This document shows positions 51,788 through 60,418 of a DNA stretch of 61,363 bases, piece by piece. Origin of the DNA: an uncultured SAR116 cluster alpha proteobacterium (GTDB taxonomy: Bacteria > Pseudomonadota > Alphaproteobacteria > Puniceispirillales > Marisalimonadaceae); NCBI GenBank assembly GCA_902616005.1, contig CACMRG010000009.1:1-61363 (forward strand). The letters are read 5' to 3'. The position numbers were made by a program, and so were the translations under genes. Under the pieces are notes generated by a model. That model saw only the letters and a list, made by a program, of their open reading frames with translations, did no database searches and was not told the DNA's origin. Every line of letters starts with the position of its first letter. Position 1 is the stretch's first letter.

Positions 51788-52367
51788 TTTTTTTTTTATT
51801 AAATAACACTTCTTCTACTTTTGAAAATATCATGTGGCCTAATAGGTTATGTGCCTCTTGAATTATAGAAGTTTTAATAGAAGGAACTTTTAATTCTATG
51901 TTACAATGATTTGGCTGAAAACCATTTTGACCAGTTAAACCGATAACAAAAACATTTTTTTCTAGAGCGACTTTAATAGCTTGTATTATATTTTTAGACT
52001 TACCTGAAGTACTATAAACTATCAAAATATCCCCTTTTTCACCAAGTGCCTCAATCTGACGAGAAAACAAAAATTTAAAATCGTAATCATTTGCAATTGA
52101 AGTCAGTATGCTAGTATCTGTTGTTAAAGAGATTGAATTTAAAGCATGTCGTTCAAAATTTAACTTACCAACTAGTTCAGCTGACATGTGTTGAGCTTCA
52201 GCCGCACTCCCTCCATTACCTGCAAATATTATTTTCTTATTTTTACTTAATGCTGAAATTATTTTATCACAACAAATTTGAGCTTTATTTAGAAAAACAT
52301 CATTGTTTTTTATATTTTCAATTAAAAGTATATGCTCGGATATATATTTTTTAAAATAGTTACACAT
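51780..52367 (-). CDS. gmhA: Sedoheptulose-7-phosphate isomerase
   Basis: Converts sedoheptulose 7-phosphate to D-glycero-D-manno-heptose 7-phosphate, the first step of heptose synthesis. It is 195 aa, the normal size. The SIS-domain motif AGNGGSAAEAQHMSAELVGK contains the zinc-ligand His60 and the catalytic Glu64. TSGKSKNI is the second phosphosugar contact and EAHNLLGHMI holds the C-terminal Glu/His metal site. ATG 52367 is preferred to TTG 52373. It is the last gene of the operon epimerase, hddA, dehydratase, hddC, gmhA. Confidence 0.93.
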   Translation of the reverse strand: MCNYFKKYISEHILLIENIKNNDVFLNKAQICCDKIISALSKNKKIIFAGNGGSAAEAQHMSAELVGKLNFERHALNSISLTTDTSILTSIANDYDFKFLFSRQIEALGEKGDILIVYSTSGKSKNIIQAIKVALEKNVFVIGLTGQNGFQPNHCNIELKVPSIKTSIIQEAHNLLGHMIFSKVEEVLFNKKKIK

Positions 52368-52385
52368 ATTCAAAATTTATTTCAT

Positions 52386-53108
52386 TCACAACCATTCTTC
52401 AATCTCAAAATTAGAGTTAATACTATTATACCTCTCTAAGGTTCCAAAATCATGAAATTTTACATTTTCATTATAAATTCCAAATTTTTGGCTTTTTATT
52501 AAAATAGGTAAAACATCATATTCTAGAGATCTATGTTTAAAAAGCTTTGGCATTTGAAAAATTTTTTTATTTAATAAATAAATACCACTATTTTTATATA
52601 GATACTTTTTTTTTAAATAATTTACTTTTTCAAAAAATCCAACTACTTGACCAGATTGATCAATTGAAAACAAACCAGTTTCTTGATTATTTGTTTTGTC
52701 AACAATTGACCCAAACATTACACTACTAAAATTACTCTTTTTAATAAATTGTAATGCTTTTGTAAAATTAAGATTATTAATTGTATCTCCATTCATTACA
52801 AAAAAATAATTTGAATTAATATATTTTTTTGCATTTTGAATTGCACCCCATGTCCCTAATGGGTGAACTTCTTCACTAATAACAATATTTTTAGATTTAT
52901 ATTTTTTTTTTAAAAACTCCAAAATTTTGTTTCTCAAATGACCAGATGCAAGTATTATATTTTCTACTTCATATTTCTCACATTTTTTAATGATGTAGTC
53001 TAAAAAAGTTATATCACCTATTTGAGCTAAAACTTTAGGGATTGTAGATGATACCTTTTGAAATCTAGTTCCTTGACCTCCACAAAGAATTACTATGCTA
53101 TTTGTCAT
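52386..53108 (-). CDS. hddC: D-glycero-alpha-D-manno-heptose 1-phosphate guanylyltransferase-like
   Basis: Sugar nucleotidyltransferase of 240 aa. GGQGTRFQKVSSTIPKVLAQ (from residue 10) is the nucleotide-binding signature, VMNGDTINN holds the catalytic metal-binding Asp, and GFFEKV and NSGIYLLNK follow in the usual order. The assignment to HddC (GDP-heptose formation) rests on its place between gmhA and the HddA-type kinase gene; by sequence alone, other short sugar-1-phosphate nucleotidyltransferases are possible. It starts 1 nt after the dehydratase stop. Confidence 0.82.
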   Translation of the reverse strand: MTNSIVILCGGQGTRFQKVSSTIPKVLAQIGDITFLDYIIKKCEKYEVENIILASGHLRNKILEFLKKKYKSKNIVISEEVHPLGTWGAIQNAKKYINSNYFFVMNGDTINNLNFTKALQFIKKSNFSSVMFGSIVDKTNNQETGLFSIDQSGQVVGFFEKVNYLKKKYLYKNSGIYLLNKKIFQMPKLFKHRSLEYDVLPILIKSQKFGIYNENVKFHDFGTLERYNSINSNFEIEEWL

Positions 53109-53109
53109 G

Positions 53110-54273
53110 TTATAATTGATTTAATCTTTTTACTAAATAATGAATTAATTCATTATTTAATTCAGGAAAATTACCGATATATGAACCAAAAAAATGAACA
53201 TGATCTGTTACAGGTAGTTTTGGCTTATCAATTTTCAAATTTTTCAAATAAGGCTGCCTTAATTGATTCCCACCACCTGCAGAACCTCTTCTATATTCAA
53301 TATTTAACTCATTAAAAAGTTTTAGAACTTTTTTATAGAAAGTTTCATCTGGATAACTTGAAATAATATTAAATGCATAATTACTTAGTCCATCATTTTT
53401 AAAATCACTATATATATTTTTATTTGTTAAATTATCAAAAAATCTAAAATAATTTTCATTTCTTTTTTTTATTTTTTCATTTAGAGATTTTATTTGATTT
53501 AATCCAATTGTTGCTGAAATTTCATTATTTCTAACATTGAACCCTTCATATAAAAAAATAAAATCTGAATTTAACAATGGATTTTCTTTTTTAATTTTCT
53601 CAATCTTTTCTATATTAGCCATTTCCCTTAACAATCCATGACCTCTAATACATCTAAAAATATCTGATAATTCATCATCATTAGTACATATCATTCCACC
53701 CTCAATAGTTGTCATGTGGTGAGCATAATAAAATGAAAAATTAGATATTAAACCAAAATTGCCAACTTTAATATTATTATGAGTAGCACCATGACTCTCA
53801 CAAACATCTTCAATGAGTATGATTTTTTTTGTTTTAATTAGATCAAGCAACTCATTTGATAGAGCACTATATCCTTGGCAATGTGTTAAAAAAACCGCTA
53901 CGGTATTTTTATTAATTGAATTAAAAATATTTTTTTCGTTAAGACCTAAAGTTGTTAAGTCTATATCTACAAATTTTGGAGTAAAGCCAGCCTTTAAAAC
54001 TGACACCACATCAGAACTCCATGTTAAAGCTGGAACAATAATTTCACCACCTTTTGGGTATAAAATTTTTAAAGCTGCTAATGTTAATAAATTAGCCGAA
54101 GATCCTGAGTTTACAAATATACTGTGCTTGACACCCAACCATTTAGACCACTCTGTTTCAAATTGTTTTACTCTAGGACCTTGAGTGAGTTTTGGATTAT
54201 CTTCATCAAATATTTTTTTTACCTCATCTAAATCTGATTTAGATATATTACCATGCATTAAAGGCCAATTCAT
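53110..54273 (-). CDS. PLP-dependent sugar 3-dehydratase (ColD/DdhC-like DegT-family protein)
   Basis: 387 aa, aspartate-aminotransferase fold of the DegT/DnrJ/EryC1 family. The segment that normally carries the PLP-binding lysine reads FYYAHHMTTIEGG: residues 185-186 are His-His and there is no lysine. The same replacement marks ColD (GDP-4-keto-6-deoxymannose 3-dehydratase) and DdhC (E1 of 3,6-dideoxyhexose synthesis), in which PLP/PMP is not covalently held. IEDVCESHGAT carries the PLP-ring Asp. The predicted reaction is removal of the 3-hydroxyl from a 4-keto sugar nucleotide. Overlaps the hddA gene by 4 nt, hence co-translated with GDP-heptose enzymes. Confidence 0.85.
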   Translation of the reverse strand: MNWPLMHGNISKSDLDEVKKIFDEDNPKLTQGPRVKQFETEWSKWLGVKHSIFVNSGSSANLLTLAALKILYPKGGEIIVPALTWSSDVVSVLKAGFTPKFVDIDLTTLGLNEKNIFNSINKNTVAVFLTHCQGYSALSNELLDLIKTKKIILIEDVCESHGATHNNIKVGNFGLISNFSFYYAHHMTTIEGGMICTNDDELSDIFRCIRGHGLLREMANIEKIEKIKKENPLLNSDFIFLYEGFNVRNNEISATIGLNQIKSLNEKIKKRNENYFRFFDNLTNKNIYSDFKNDGLSNYAFNIISSYPDETFYKKVLKLFNELNIEYRRGSAGGGNQLRQPYLKNLKIDKPKLPVTDHVHFFGSYIGNFPELNNELIHYLVKRLNQL

Positions 54274-55277
54274 TTTCGAACCATTAATGAATTATGTAAA
54301 ATTTTACTTCCATTAGATGCAAATTTAAATGGAACCCATACCTCAATAGAATTTAAAGATTGTTTTATTCTTTCATGAAATTTTGGGTTTGCTATTAAAT
54401 AAAAAAACCCTCCTCCACCAGCTCCCATTAGTTTTCCTCCTATTGCTCCATTTTTTTTTGCAATCAAATATAGATCTTGGAAAACATCAGATGTTGATTT
54501 TTTGTCAAGTCTGATCTTTAAAGACCATATCTTATCTATAAGTTTTGCAATCTCATAAATATCTACTTCTTTTTTAAAAGCTTCAATCCCAATTTTGGAT
54601 ATTTGATTAATTTCCTCTAAATAACTATCTAACACATTTTTATCAATTTTTTTGGTCAAGTTAGATGAATAATCATTTGAATTACGAATTAAGCCAGTAA
54701 AACCTAGCATAATGTGATTTTCAAATTGTTTAATGAATTCTTTAGATAAATTTAATTTTTTTGCTTTAATTGATTTGCTACTCAAACTTAATTCTATTAA
54801 GCCGCCATAAGATGCAGCAAATTGGTCTTGAACGCCCACACTTTCACCAATGAGTTTTTGTTCAACATGACAAGCCATATTTGCTAATTTATATTTTGAT
54901 ATATTTTGATTTTTTAAACTCAACAAAGCTTTTAATAAACCTACAGTAAAGCTTGAACTTGATCCTATACCTGATCTTGCTGGCAAATCACCAACGTGCA
55001 TTATACTGACTCTTTTTTCAAGAAATTCTAAATGTCTTAAACATTCTCTGATTGATGGATGTTTAAATTGTTTATTGTCTGATACTTTTTCAATTATCGA
55101 ATAGCTTGCTGTTGATTTGTGATCAATGAAAAAAGATCCTAACTCCCTAACTATTAAATAGCAGTAAAAATCAATTGCAGATGTTAATACTGATGAATCG
55201 TTTCTATTATACCATACAGGATAGTCACAACCTCCTCCAAAAATAGAAAATCTAAATGGTGTTTTAGTTATTATCAT
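54270..55277 (-). CDS. hddA: D-glycero-alpha-D-manno-heptose 7-phosphate kinase (GHMP family)
   Basis: 335 aa GHMP kinase. The N-terminal ITKTPFRFSIFGGGCDYP and the ATP loop LPARSGIGSSSSFTVGLLKA (residues 98-117) are typical, and KLMGAGGGGFFYLI is motif 3. The GGG-x-D N-terminus and length match HddA, which makes the alpha-anomeric 1,7-bisphosphate for GDP-heptose, as opposed to the HldE route for ADP-heptose. Start and stop both overlap neighbours by 4 nt, giving one tightly coupled operon with the epimerase, the dehydratase, hddC and gmhA. Confidence 0.9.
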   Translation of the reverse strand: MIITKTPFRFSIFGGGCDYPVWYNRNDSSVLTSAIDFYCYLIVRELGSFFIDHKSTASYSIIEKVSDNKQFKHPSIRECLRHLEFLEKRVSIMHVGDLPARSGIGSSSSFTVGLLKALLSLKNQNISKYKLANMACHVEQKLIGESVGVQDQFAASYGGLIELSLSSKSIKAKKLNLSKEFIKQFENHIMLGFTGLIRNSNDYSSNLTKKIDKNVLDSYLEEINQISKIGIEAFKKEVDIYEIAKLIDKIWSLKIRLDKKSTSDVFQDLYLIAKKNGAIGGKLMGAGGGGFFYLIANPKFHERIKQSLNSIEVWVPFKFASNGSKILHNSLMVRK

Positions 55278-56209
55278 GCATTTTTATAATTTAAATCATC
55301 AAAGAATGTAAAGCCTTTAATTAATTCTTGTATGCCTTTCTCAAGATTAATAATTGGATAAAAGCCTGTTTTTTCAATTTTTAAATTACTCACTATATAA
55401 TTCCTTTGATCTGGATCTTTATTCAATTCAGATTCAAAAAAATTAAAAGCTGGTATTTGTTTTTTTATCTCTTTGCATAATTCAATTTTAGACAAATTCG
55501 CATTTGATAATCCAACATTAAATATCTCATTATTCATTTTTTCAAAGTTTTTAATGCAATGTAAAAAACATCTCGCAACGTCTCGAACATGAATATAATT
55601 CCTTTTAAAATGACCTTCAAAAATTACTATAAACCTATCTTTAACTGCTCTGTACACAAAATCATTAACTAATAAATCTAATCTCATCCTAGGAGACATT
55701 CCAAAAACAGTGGCTAAACGTAAACTAATTGCATTTTTTAGATTAAGTAATTCCTCTTCAACCTGTACTTTATCTATAGCATATTTTGAAATAGGATTAA
55801 GCTTTGAATTTTCATCACAATAATTGTCTTTGTTACCGGTACCATAGGCACTATTTGTTGTAGGCATTAAAATCACTTGATCTTTTGAAATATTTTTAAA
55901 TAACCAAAACATCGCATCTTTATTAATAGATGAAGCTGCTAGTGGTTCTTTAGCGCATAAAGGCGCACCAACTAATGCGGCTAAAGGAATAATAATATCA
56001 AAGTTAGATATTATTGAAGACATTAATTTATAATTTCTAATATCTCCATTTATAAGCGTAAGGTTTTCATTTATATAAAGATCAGCTAATGAGTTTTCTT
56101 TGTAAATATTATTATCAATTACGGTGACTTTATATTTTTCATCTAACAAATCACGAGTTAAAATTGAACCAATATATCCCAAGCCACCAGATACTAAAAT
56201 ATTTAACAT
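55274..56209 (-). CDS. NAD-dependent sugar epimerase/dehydratase (extended SDR)
   Basis: 311 aa. VSGGLGYIGSILTRDLL is the NAD motif, PTTNSAYG contains the catalytic Ser/Thr region, and YAIDK is the Tyr/Lys pair. The C-terminal HFKRNYIHVRDVARCFLH and FNVGLSNANLSK follow the usual order for sugar epimerases. It is the first gene of the GDP-heptose operon, so a GDP-heptose derivative is the likely substrate; whether it acts as 4,6-dehydratase, epimerase or reductase is open. A GYI in place of GFI is common among GalE-like members. Confidence 0.83.
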   Translation of the reverse strand: MLNILVSGGLGYIGSILTRDLLDEKYKVTVIDNNIYKENSLADLYINENLTLINGDIRNYKLMSSIISNFDIIIPLAALVGAPLCAKEPLAASSINKDAMFWLFKNISKDQVILMPTTNSAYGTGNKDNYCDENSKLNPISKYAIDKVQVEEELLNLKNAISLRLATVFGMSPRMRLDLLVNDFVYRAVKDRFIVIFEGHFKRNYIHVRDVARCFLHCIKNFEKMNNEIFNVGLSNANLSKIELCKEIKKQIPAFNFFESELNKDPDQRNYIVSNLKIEKTGFYPIINLEKGIQELIKGFTFFDDLNYKNA

Positions 56210-56280
56210 AAAGTAAACTCCTTTTTCAATTAAACTGTAATGATTAATTTACATATATGGTTATTATGTTTCAAATACTA

Positions 56281-57264
56281 TTATATATTTTTGTATGTAG
56301 TTTCTTCTAAATCAATCTTATGCAAACCCCATTTGTCATTCAGATTTAATGGAACTAGAGATTTGTTTTTTTTAATTTTTTTTATTAAGTCATAGCAATA
56401 CACATCTATTAAAATTGATTTTTTTGAACCATCTCTTGAAGTAACTTTAGCTTTTCTCTTAATCAAATTTAATAAAATTAAAACAGAAATAAATTTATAG
56501 AAAAGATAGTTAAATATTGGAATTTTAATATTATAGTGTTTATAATTTGTTCTTTTATCATGAATTAAATCATGTTTATGTTTGAAAATTATACAATCTT
56601 TAACTTTTTTTTCTAAAATGCCCATTGCTTTAGCTGACTCTATTACTAGACTATCAGACCCATCTTGATAAGCTTCATAATTTTCCCACCAACCTCTTAT
56701 TTTAATCCAATTTTTCTTAGACATGAGTATAAAGTCACCACAACTTTCATTAAAAAGGTCTTTATCATTGATCACTTCAAAATTCTTTTTAAAAAAGTCT
56801 TGATTACTTAGATCTATTCTAGGGCATCTGTAAATAAATTTATTACTTAACTTATTTTCACGAATAAATTGATAGAAGTAATCATTTAGAATTGTATCAG
56901 CATTTTTAGTTATAATATATTTACCTATTGACCGCCTAATACCTATATTAAATGCTAATTCTTGCGCAATTGGAAAATAGGCTGAATTCTTTAATCTTAC
57001 ATGATAAACTGGTGGTACATTTATAAACTTAACATAAACATTATTTGCTTTAACTAATCTCAAAACTTGTAATAATTTTTTTTTATTTGGAGGGGGATTA
57101 TACTCTACTAAAATGATTTCAAAGAATAAATTAATTTTTTTCAAATTAAATATCAAATCATTAATACAAAATTCTAAAACTTTTGTTCCATTTTTATTTG
57201 GATAATTATCATTTCTACAACTAAGCACAATAGATAAAATCACAGGTTGAATTTTTGACTTCAT
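56281..57264 (-). CDS. Glycosyltransferase-like protein (GT-A, GT2-related)
   Basis: 327 aa. The N-terminal strand VILSIVLSCRNDNYP, then FEIILVEYNPP, AFNIGIRRSIGKYIITKNADT with an acidic DxD-like site (NADT), and a C-terminal region RGWWENYEAYQDGSDSLV like the galactosyltransferase-type second domain, support a GT-A fold. The DxD is degenerate. Its start overlaps the dioxygenase stop by 4 nt. Acceptor and donor unknown. Confidence 0.72.
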   Translation of the reverse strand: MKSKIQPVILSIVLSCRNDNYPNKNGTKVLEFCINDLIFNLKKINLFFEIILVEYNPPPNKKKLLQVLRLVKANNVYVKFINVPPVYHVRLKNSAYFPIAQELAFNIGIRRSIGKYIITKNADTILNDYFYQFIRENKLSNKFIYRCPRIDLSNQDFFKKNFEVINDKDLFNESCGDFILMSKKNWIKIRGWWENYEAYQDGSDSLVIESAKAMGILEKKVKDCIIFKHKHDLIHDKRTNYKHYNIKIPIFNYLFYKFISVLILLNLIKRKAKVTSRDGSKKSILIDVYCYDLIKKIKKNKSLVPLNLNDKWGLHKIDLEETTYKNI

Positions 57265-58187
57265 ATTTTATTGATAAGTTTGAATTCAAGAGGATAGGAT
57301 GTATTCACTAATTTTGTTTTAAAAGACTTTGTTCTTTCTTCAATATTTTTAAATGAAAAATTTGTAACTATTTTTTTATTTTTATTTATCGATGTCCATG
57401 TTTCTAGATCAAAATAGTTTTTTTGTCTTAAATTATGTATTCTATTTTCATAATCAAATTTTTCTTTGTACAAAGCTCTACAATCTAGAGAAATTCTTAG
57501 ACTTTTTTCCTTTTTAAGAGTTTGATGAAAAACCAGACTGTCTGTAATTACAAAGGTATTATCTTCTAAATCATAAATATTTTTTGTTTTTCCTTCTACA
57601 TCATGTTCTGCATAATCTCTTTGCTCTATTAATAAAGATTGTTCAACTTGGCAATCATTGTACCTTACTGTTGAAGACTTGCATGAACCAAGAACAGGTA
57701 AAAACATTAAAAAAGATTCAATTGGTTCCCCAGCCCAGACATCTATATGCCATTTTGAAGATGACCTTGGCCTTTTATCGTTTAAGAACTCTCCACCATC
57801 TGATATTCTGCAATTAATTGGTAAGTGCAAAGATTCAATATTATTAAAATTCAAATATCTGCTAATAAATTTTGAAAAATGATTATGCATGATATTATAT
57901 TCATTTTGTGTTTCTTTTTGGAATAAAAGTAGTCCATTAGGTGTTTTATTTGGAAGAATTTTTATAAATTCATAATATTTTTCCAAAAATTTATTTGTGT
58001 TTTCAAAATTTGTCTTTGGAAAAGCAATTTTTAAATTTTGTTTTATAAAATTAAAAACTGACTTTTGAAGTTGAGAATATAATGTTAAATTTCTAATCAC
58101 TGCAATCCCAGGCATAGGATTTTCAAAATTGTTTATTTTTAAAATTTTTTCTAACCTATGAAATCTATGTTTATTGTTCAAAATCAT
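57261..58187 (-). CDS. Phytanoyl-CoA dioxygenase-like Fe(II)/2-oxoglutarate enzyme
   Basis: 308 aa. The double-stranded beta-helix iron site is visible: KWHIDVW gives His147 and Asp149, VFHQTLK gives His221, and Arg231 in LRISLDCR is placed to bind 2-oxoglutarate. This matches the PhyH family, whose members hydroxylate varied small molecules and lipids. Its partner gene is a glycosyltransferase (4-nt overlap), which suggests oxidation of a glycan or lipid component. No dioxygenase substrate can be named from sequence. The divergent radical SAM gene begins 75 nt away. Confidence 0.75.
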   Translation of the reverse strand: MILNNKHRFHRLEKILKINNFENPMPGIAVIRNLTLYSQLQKSVFNFIKQNLKIAFPKTNFENTNKFLEKYYEFIKILPNKTPNGLLLFQKETQNEYNIMHNHFSKFISRYLNFNNIESLHLPINCRISDGGEFLNDKRPRSSSKWHIDVWAGEPIESFLMFLPVLGSCKSSTVRYNDCQVEQSLLIEQRDYAEHDVEGKTKNIYDLEDNTFVITDSLVFHQTLKKEKSLRISLDCRALYKEKFDYENRIHNLRQKNYFDLETWTSINKNKKIVTNFSFKNIEERTKSFKTKLVNTSYPLEFKLINKI

Positions 58188-58262
58188 TAATAAAAATTTA
58201 TTTTTAATATTATTATTATAAATATAAGTTATAAATAGTAATAATTAAAACTAAATTTTTAT

Positions 58263-59828
58263 TTGAATGGATTGAAGTTGATTGATGTAGCATTCATAAC
58301 CCCAAACAATGCAATTAAAACTTACCAAGGATTAGCAAGTAAATTTTCTGCTATAGAACCTCCAACTTGGGCGCTTATGCTTGCTGAAAGTTGTAGACAA
58401 AAAGGTTTTAAACCCATGATAATTGACACTTTGGCCGAAAACTTAACTGATGATGAAACTATATTGAGAATAAAAAAGGAGAAACCTCGTTTCTTGTGTT
58501 TCGTTGTTTACGGTCAAAATGTAAATTCTGGAACAACTAATATGAGTGGTGCAGTTAGACTAGCAAGCAAAATTAAAGAAGAAAAAAAATTAAAGCAATT
58601 GATAGGTTTTATTGGATCACACATACAGGCATTACCTAAACAAACATTATGTCAAGAAAGTTGTATTGATATAGCTTTTTTAAATGAAGGCGTATATTCA
58701 TTACATAATTTATTAAAATCAAAAAAATTTGAGGTGAGTAATTTAAAAAAAATTAATGGTATCGCTTTTAAACATAATTCAAAGGTTTTTATTACAGAGA
58801 ACGAAAAATCTGTTCCTAATGAAAATATGGATAATGATTTACCAGGATACGCATGGGATTTATTACCATACAAAAAAAAACCGCTAGATCTTTACCGATC
58901 ACCATTTTGGCATGCAAATTATATTGATGAATTTCGATCACCATATGCTGCAATTCAAACTTCATTAGGTTGCCAATTTAAATGTAGTTTTTGTATGATA
59001 AATTTAATCAACAAAAATGATAATGCAGAGATTGGAATTGCAGATAAGTATAATAAGATGAGACATTGGAGTGTCTCTTTTGTAGAACATGAATTTAAAA
59101 AACTAATTGCATTAGGGGTTAACACAATAAGAATAACTGATGAAATGTTTCTGTTAAACAAAAAATATTATATCCCAATTATTAATTCACTAATAAAACT
59201 TAATATAAATGATAAGCTAAAGATATGGGTTTATTCAAGAATAGACACCGTTCCAAATCCTGAAATTTTAAAAAAAATTAGAAAAGCTGGGATTAGATGG
59301 CTTGCTCTTGGGATTGAAAGTGCAAATAAAAAAATTAGACTTGAAATTTCAAAAGGTAAATTCGAGCAAGTAAAAGTTAATGAAGTTGTAAAACAGATTG
59401 AAGATGCTGATATAAACGTAATGGCAAATTATATTTATGGTTTACCAGGCGATACTAAAAAAACAATAGAAGAAACTTTTTCATTAAGTACTGATTTAAA
59501 CACATTAGGATGGAACACGTATCCTGTAATAGCTTTGCCAGGAAGTCCTCTATACTTTGAAGCGTTACTGATGAACAAGAAACTTCCAAAAAAGTATGAA
59601 GAATTTTCATTTCATTCTTATGAAACAATTCCTCTTGAAAATGAATATTTAAAAGGTTACGAAATTTTGTCTTTGAGAGACAACAATTTTGAAAAATATT
59701 TTCAAAGAAAAAGCTTTAAAGAAAAAATAAAAAAAAAGTTTGGCAATATTGCTTTAATGAACATTAATGAAATGTTAAAAGTAAAAGTCAAACGCAGACT
59801 CATAGATGAAAATAAAAACTCTGTATAA
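58263..59828 (+). CDS. B12-binding-type radical SAM protein
   Basis: 521 aa. The N-terminal half (about 1-200) has the layout of a cobalamin-binding domain (KFSAIEPPTWALMLAES; FIGSHIQALP) but no DxHxxG, so cobalamin may bind without a lower ligand. The radical SAM core has the canonical CX3CX2C: Cys237, Cys241 and Cys244 in SLGCQFKCSFCM. YGLPGDTKKTIEETF and ALPGSPLYFEAL further on are typical for this class. It likely methylates or rearranges an unactivated carbon in a locus product. The start is TTG 58263 with no good ribosome binding site. gmhB follows after 8 nt. Confidence 0.82.
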   Translation: MNGLKLIDVAFITPNNAIKTYQGLASKFSAIEPPTWALMLAESCRQKGFKPMIIDTLAENLTDDETILRIKKEKPRFLCFVVYGQNVNSGTTNMSGAVRLASKIKEEKKLKQLIGFIGSHIQALPKQTLCQESCIDIAFLNEGVYSLHNLLKSKKFEVSNLKKINGIAFKHNSKVFITENEKSVPNENMDNDLPGYAWDLLPYKKKPLDLYRSPFWHANYIDEFRSPYAAIQTSLGCQFKCSFCMINLINKNDNAEIGIADKYNKMRHWSVSFVEHEFKKLIALGVNTIRITDEMFLLNKKYYIPIINSLIKLNINDKLKIWVYSRIDTVPNPEILKKIRKAGIRWLALGIESANKKIRLEISKGKFEQVKVNEVVKQIEDADINVMANYIYGLPGDTKKTIEETFSLSTDLNTLGWNTYPVIALPGSPLYFEALLMNKKLPKKYEEFSFHSYETIPLENEYLKGYEILSLRDNNFEKYFQRKSFKEKIKKKFGNIALMNINEMLKVKVKRRLIDENKNSV

Positions 59829-59836
59829 TATTAGGC

Positions 59837-60418
59837 ATGAATTATTTTAATGGTAAAAAATTAATAATATTAGATCGTGACGGAGTTATAAATAAGCTTT
59901 CAAGATATTATATCATAAGAAGACATGACTTAGTTTTTATAAAAAAAAGTTTATTAGCAATTTCTAACTTGTCAAAAAATAACTACTTTATAAGTATAGC
60001 CACAAATCAATCTTGCATAGGTAGAAAAATTATTAAAAAAAAACAACTTGATGAAATCCATTCTAATTTTAAAAAAAAACTTAAAAAACTAGGAATTAAT
60101 CTATTCCACATTGCTTATTGCCCACATCATCCACTTAAGAATTGTAACTGCAGGAAGCCAAAACCAGGTCTTATTGACGAAATATTAAAAATAAAATATT
60201 TTAAATTTACTGAAAAATGGTTAATTGGCGATAACATAACAGACTTATTAGCTGGAGAGTTAAGAAATTTTAATCTAATCCTTGTTAAAACAGGTTTAGG
60301 AGAAAAAAAACTAGAATTAGTCAAACAAAAAAAATTTAAAAATATTTATATTTGTAAAGATCTTAAAGAGGCCAGTGACTTGATTATAAATTATGATAAA
60401 AAATCTAATTTCTTTTGA
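59837..60418 (+). CDS. gmhB: D-glycero-D-manno-heptose 1,7-bisphosphate 7-phosphatase
   Basis: HAD-family phosphatase of 193 aa. ILDRDGVINK holds Asp13 and Asp15, ATNQSCIGR is motif II, the structural zinc loop CPHHPLKNCNCRKPKPG gives Cys95, His97, Cys103 and Cys105, and LIGDNITD is the final Asp motif. It completes the GDP-heptose route with GmhA, HddA and HddC but lies 3.6 kb from hddA/hddC on the other strand, behind the radical SAM gene. Overlaps the last gene of the window by 28 nt, convergently. Confidence 0.92.
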   Translation: MNYFNGKKLIILDRDGVINKLSRYYIIRRHDLVFIKKSLLAISNLSKNNYFISIATNQSCIGRKIIKKKQLDEIHSNFKKKLKKLGINLFHIAYCPHHPLKNCNCRKPKPGLIDEILKIKYFKFTEKWLIGDNITDLLAGELRNFNLILVKTGLGEKKLELVKQKKFKNIYICKDLKEASDLIINYDKKSNFF

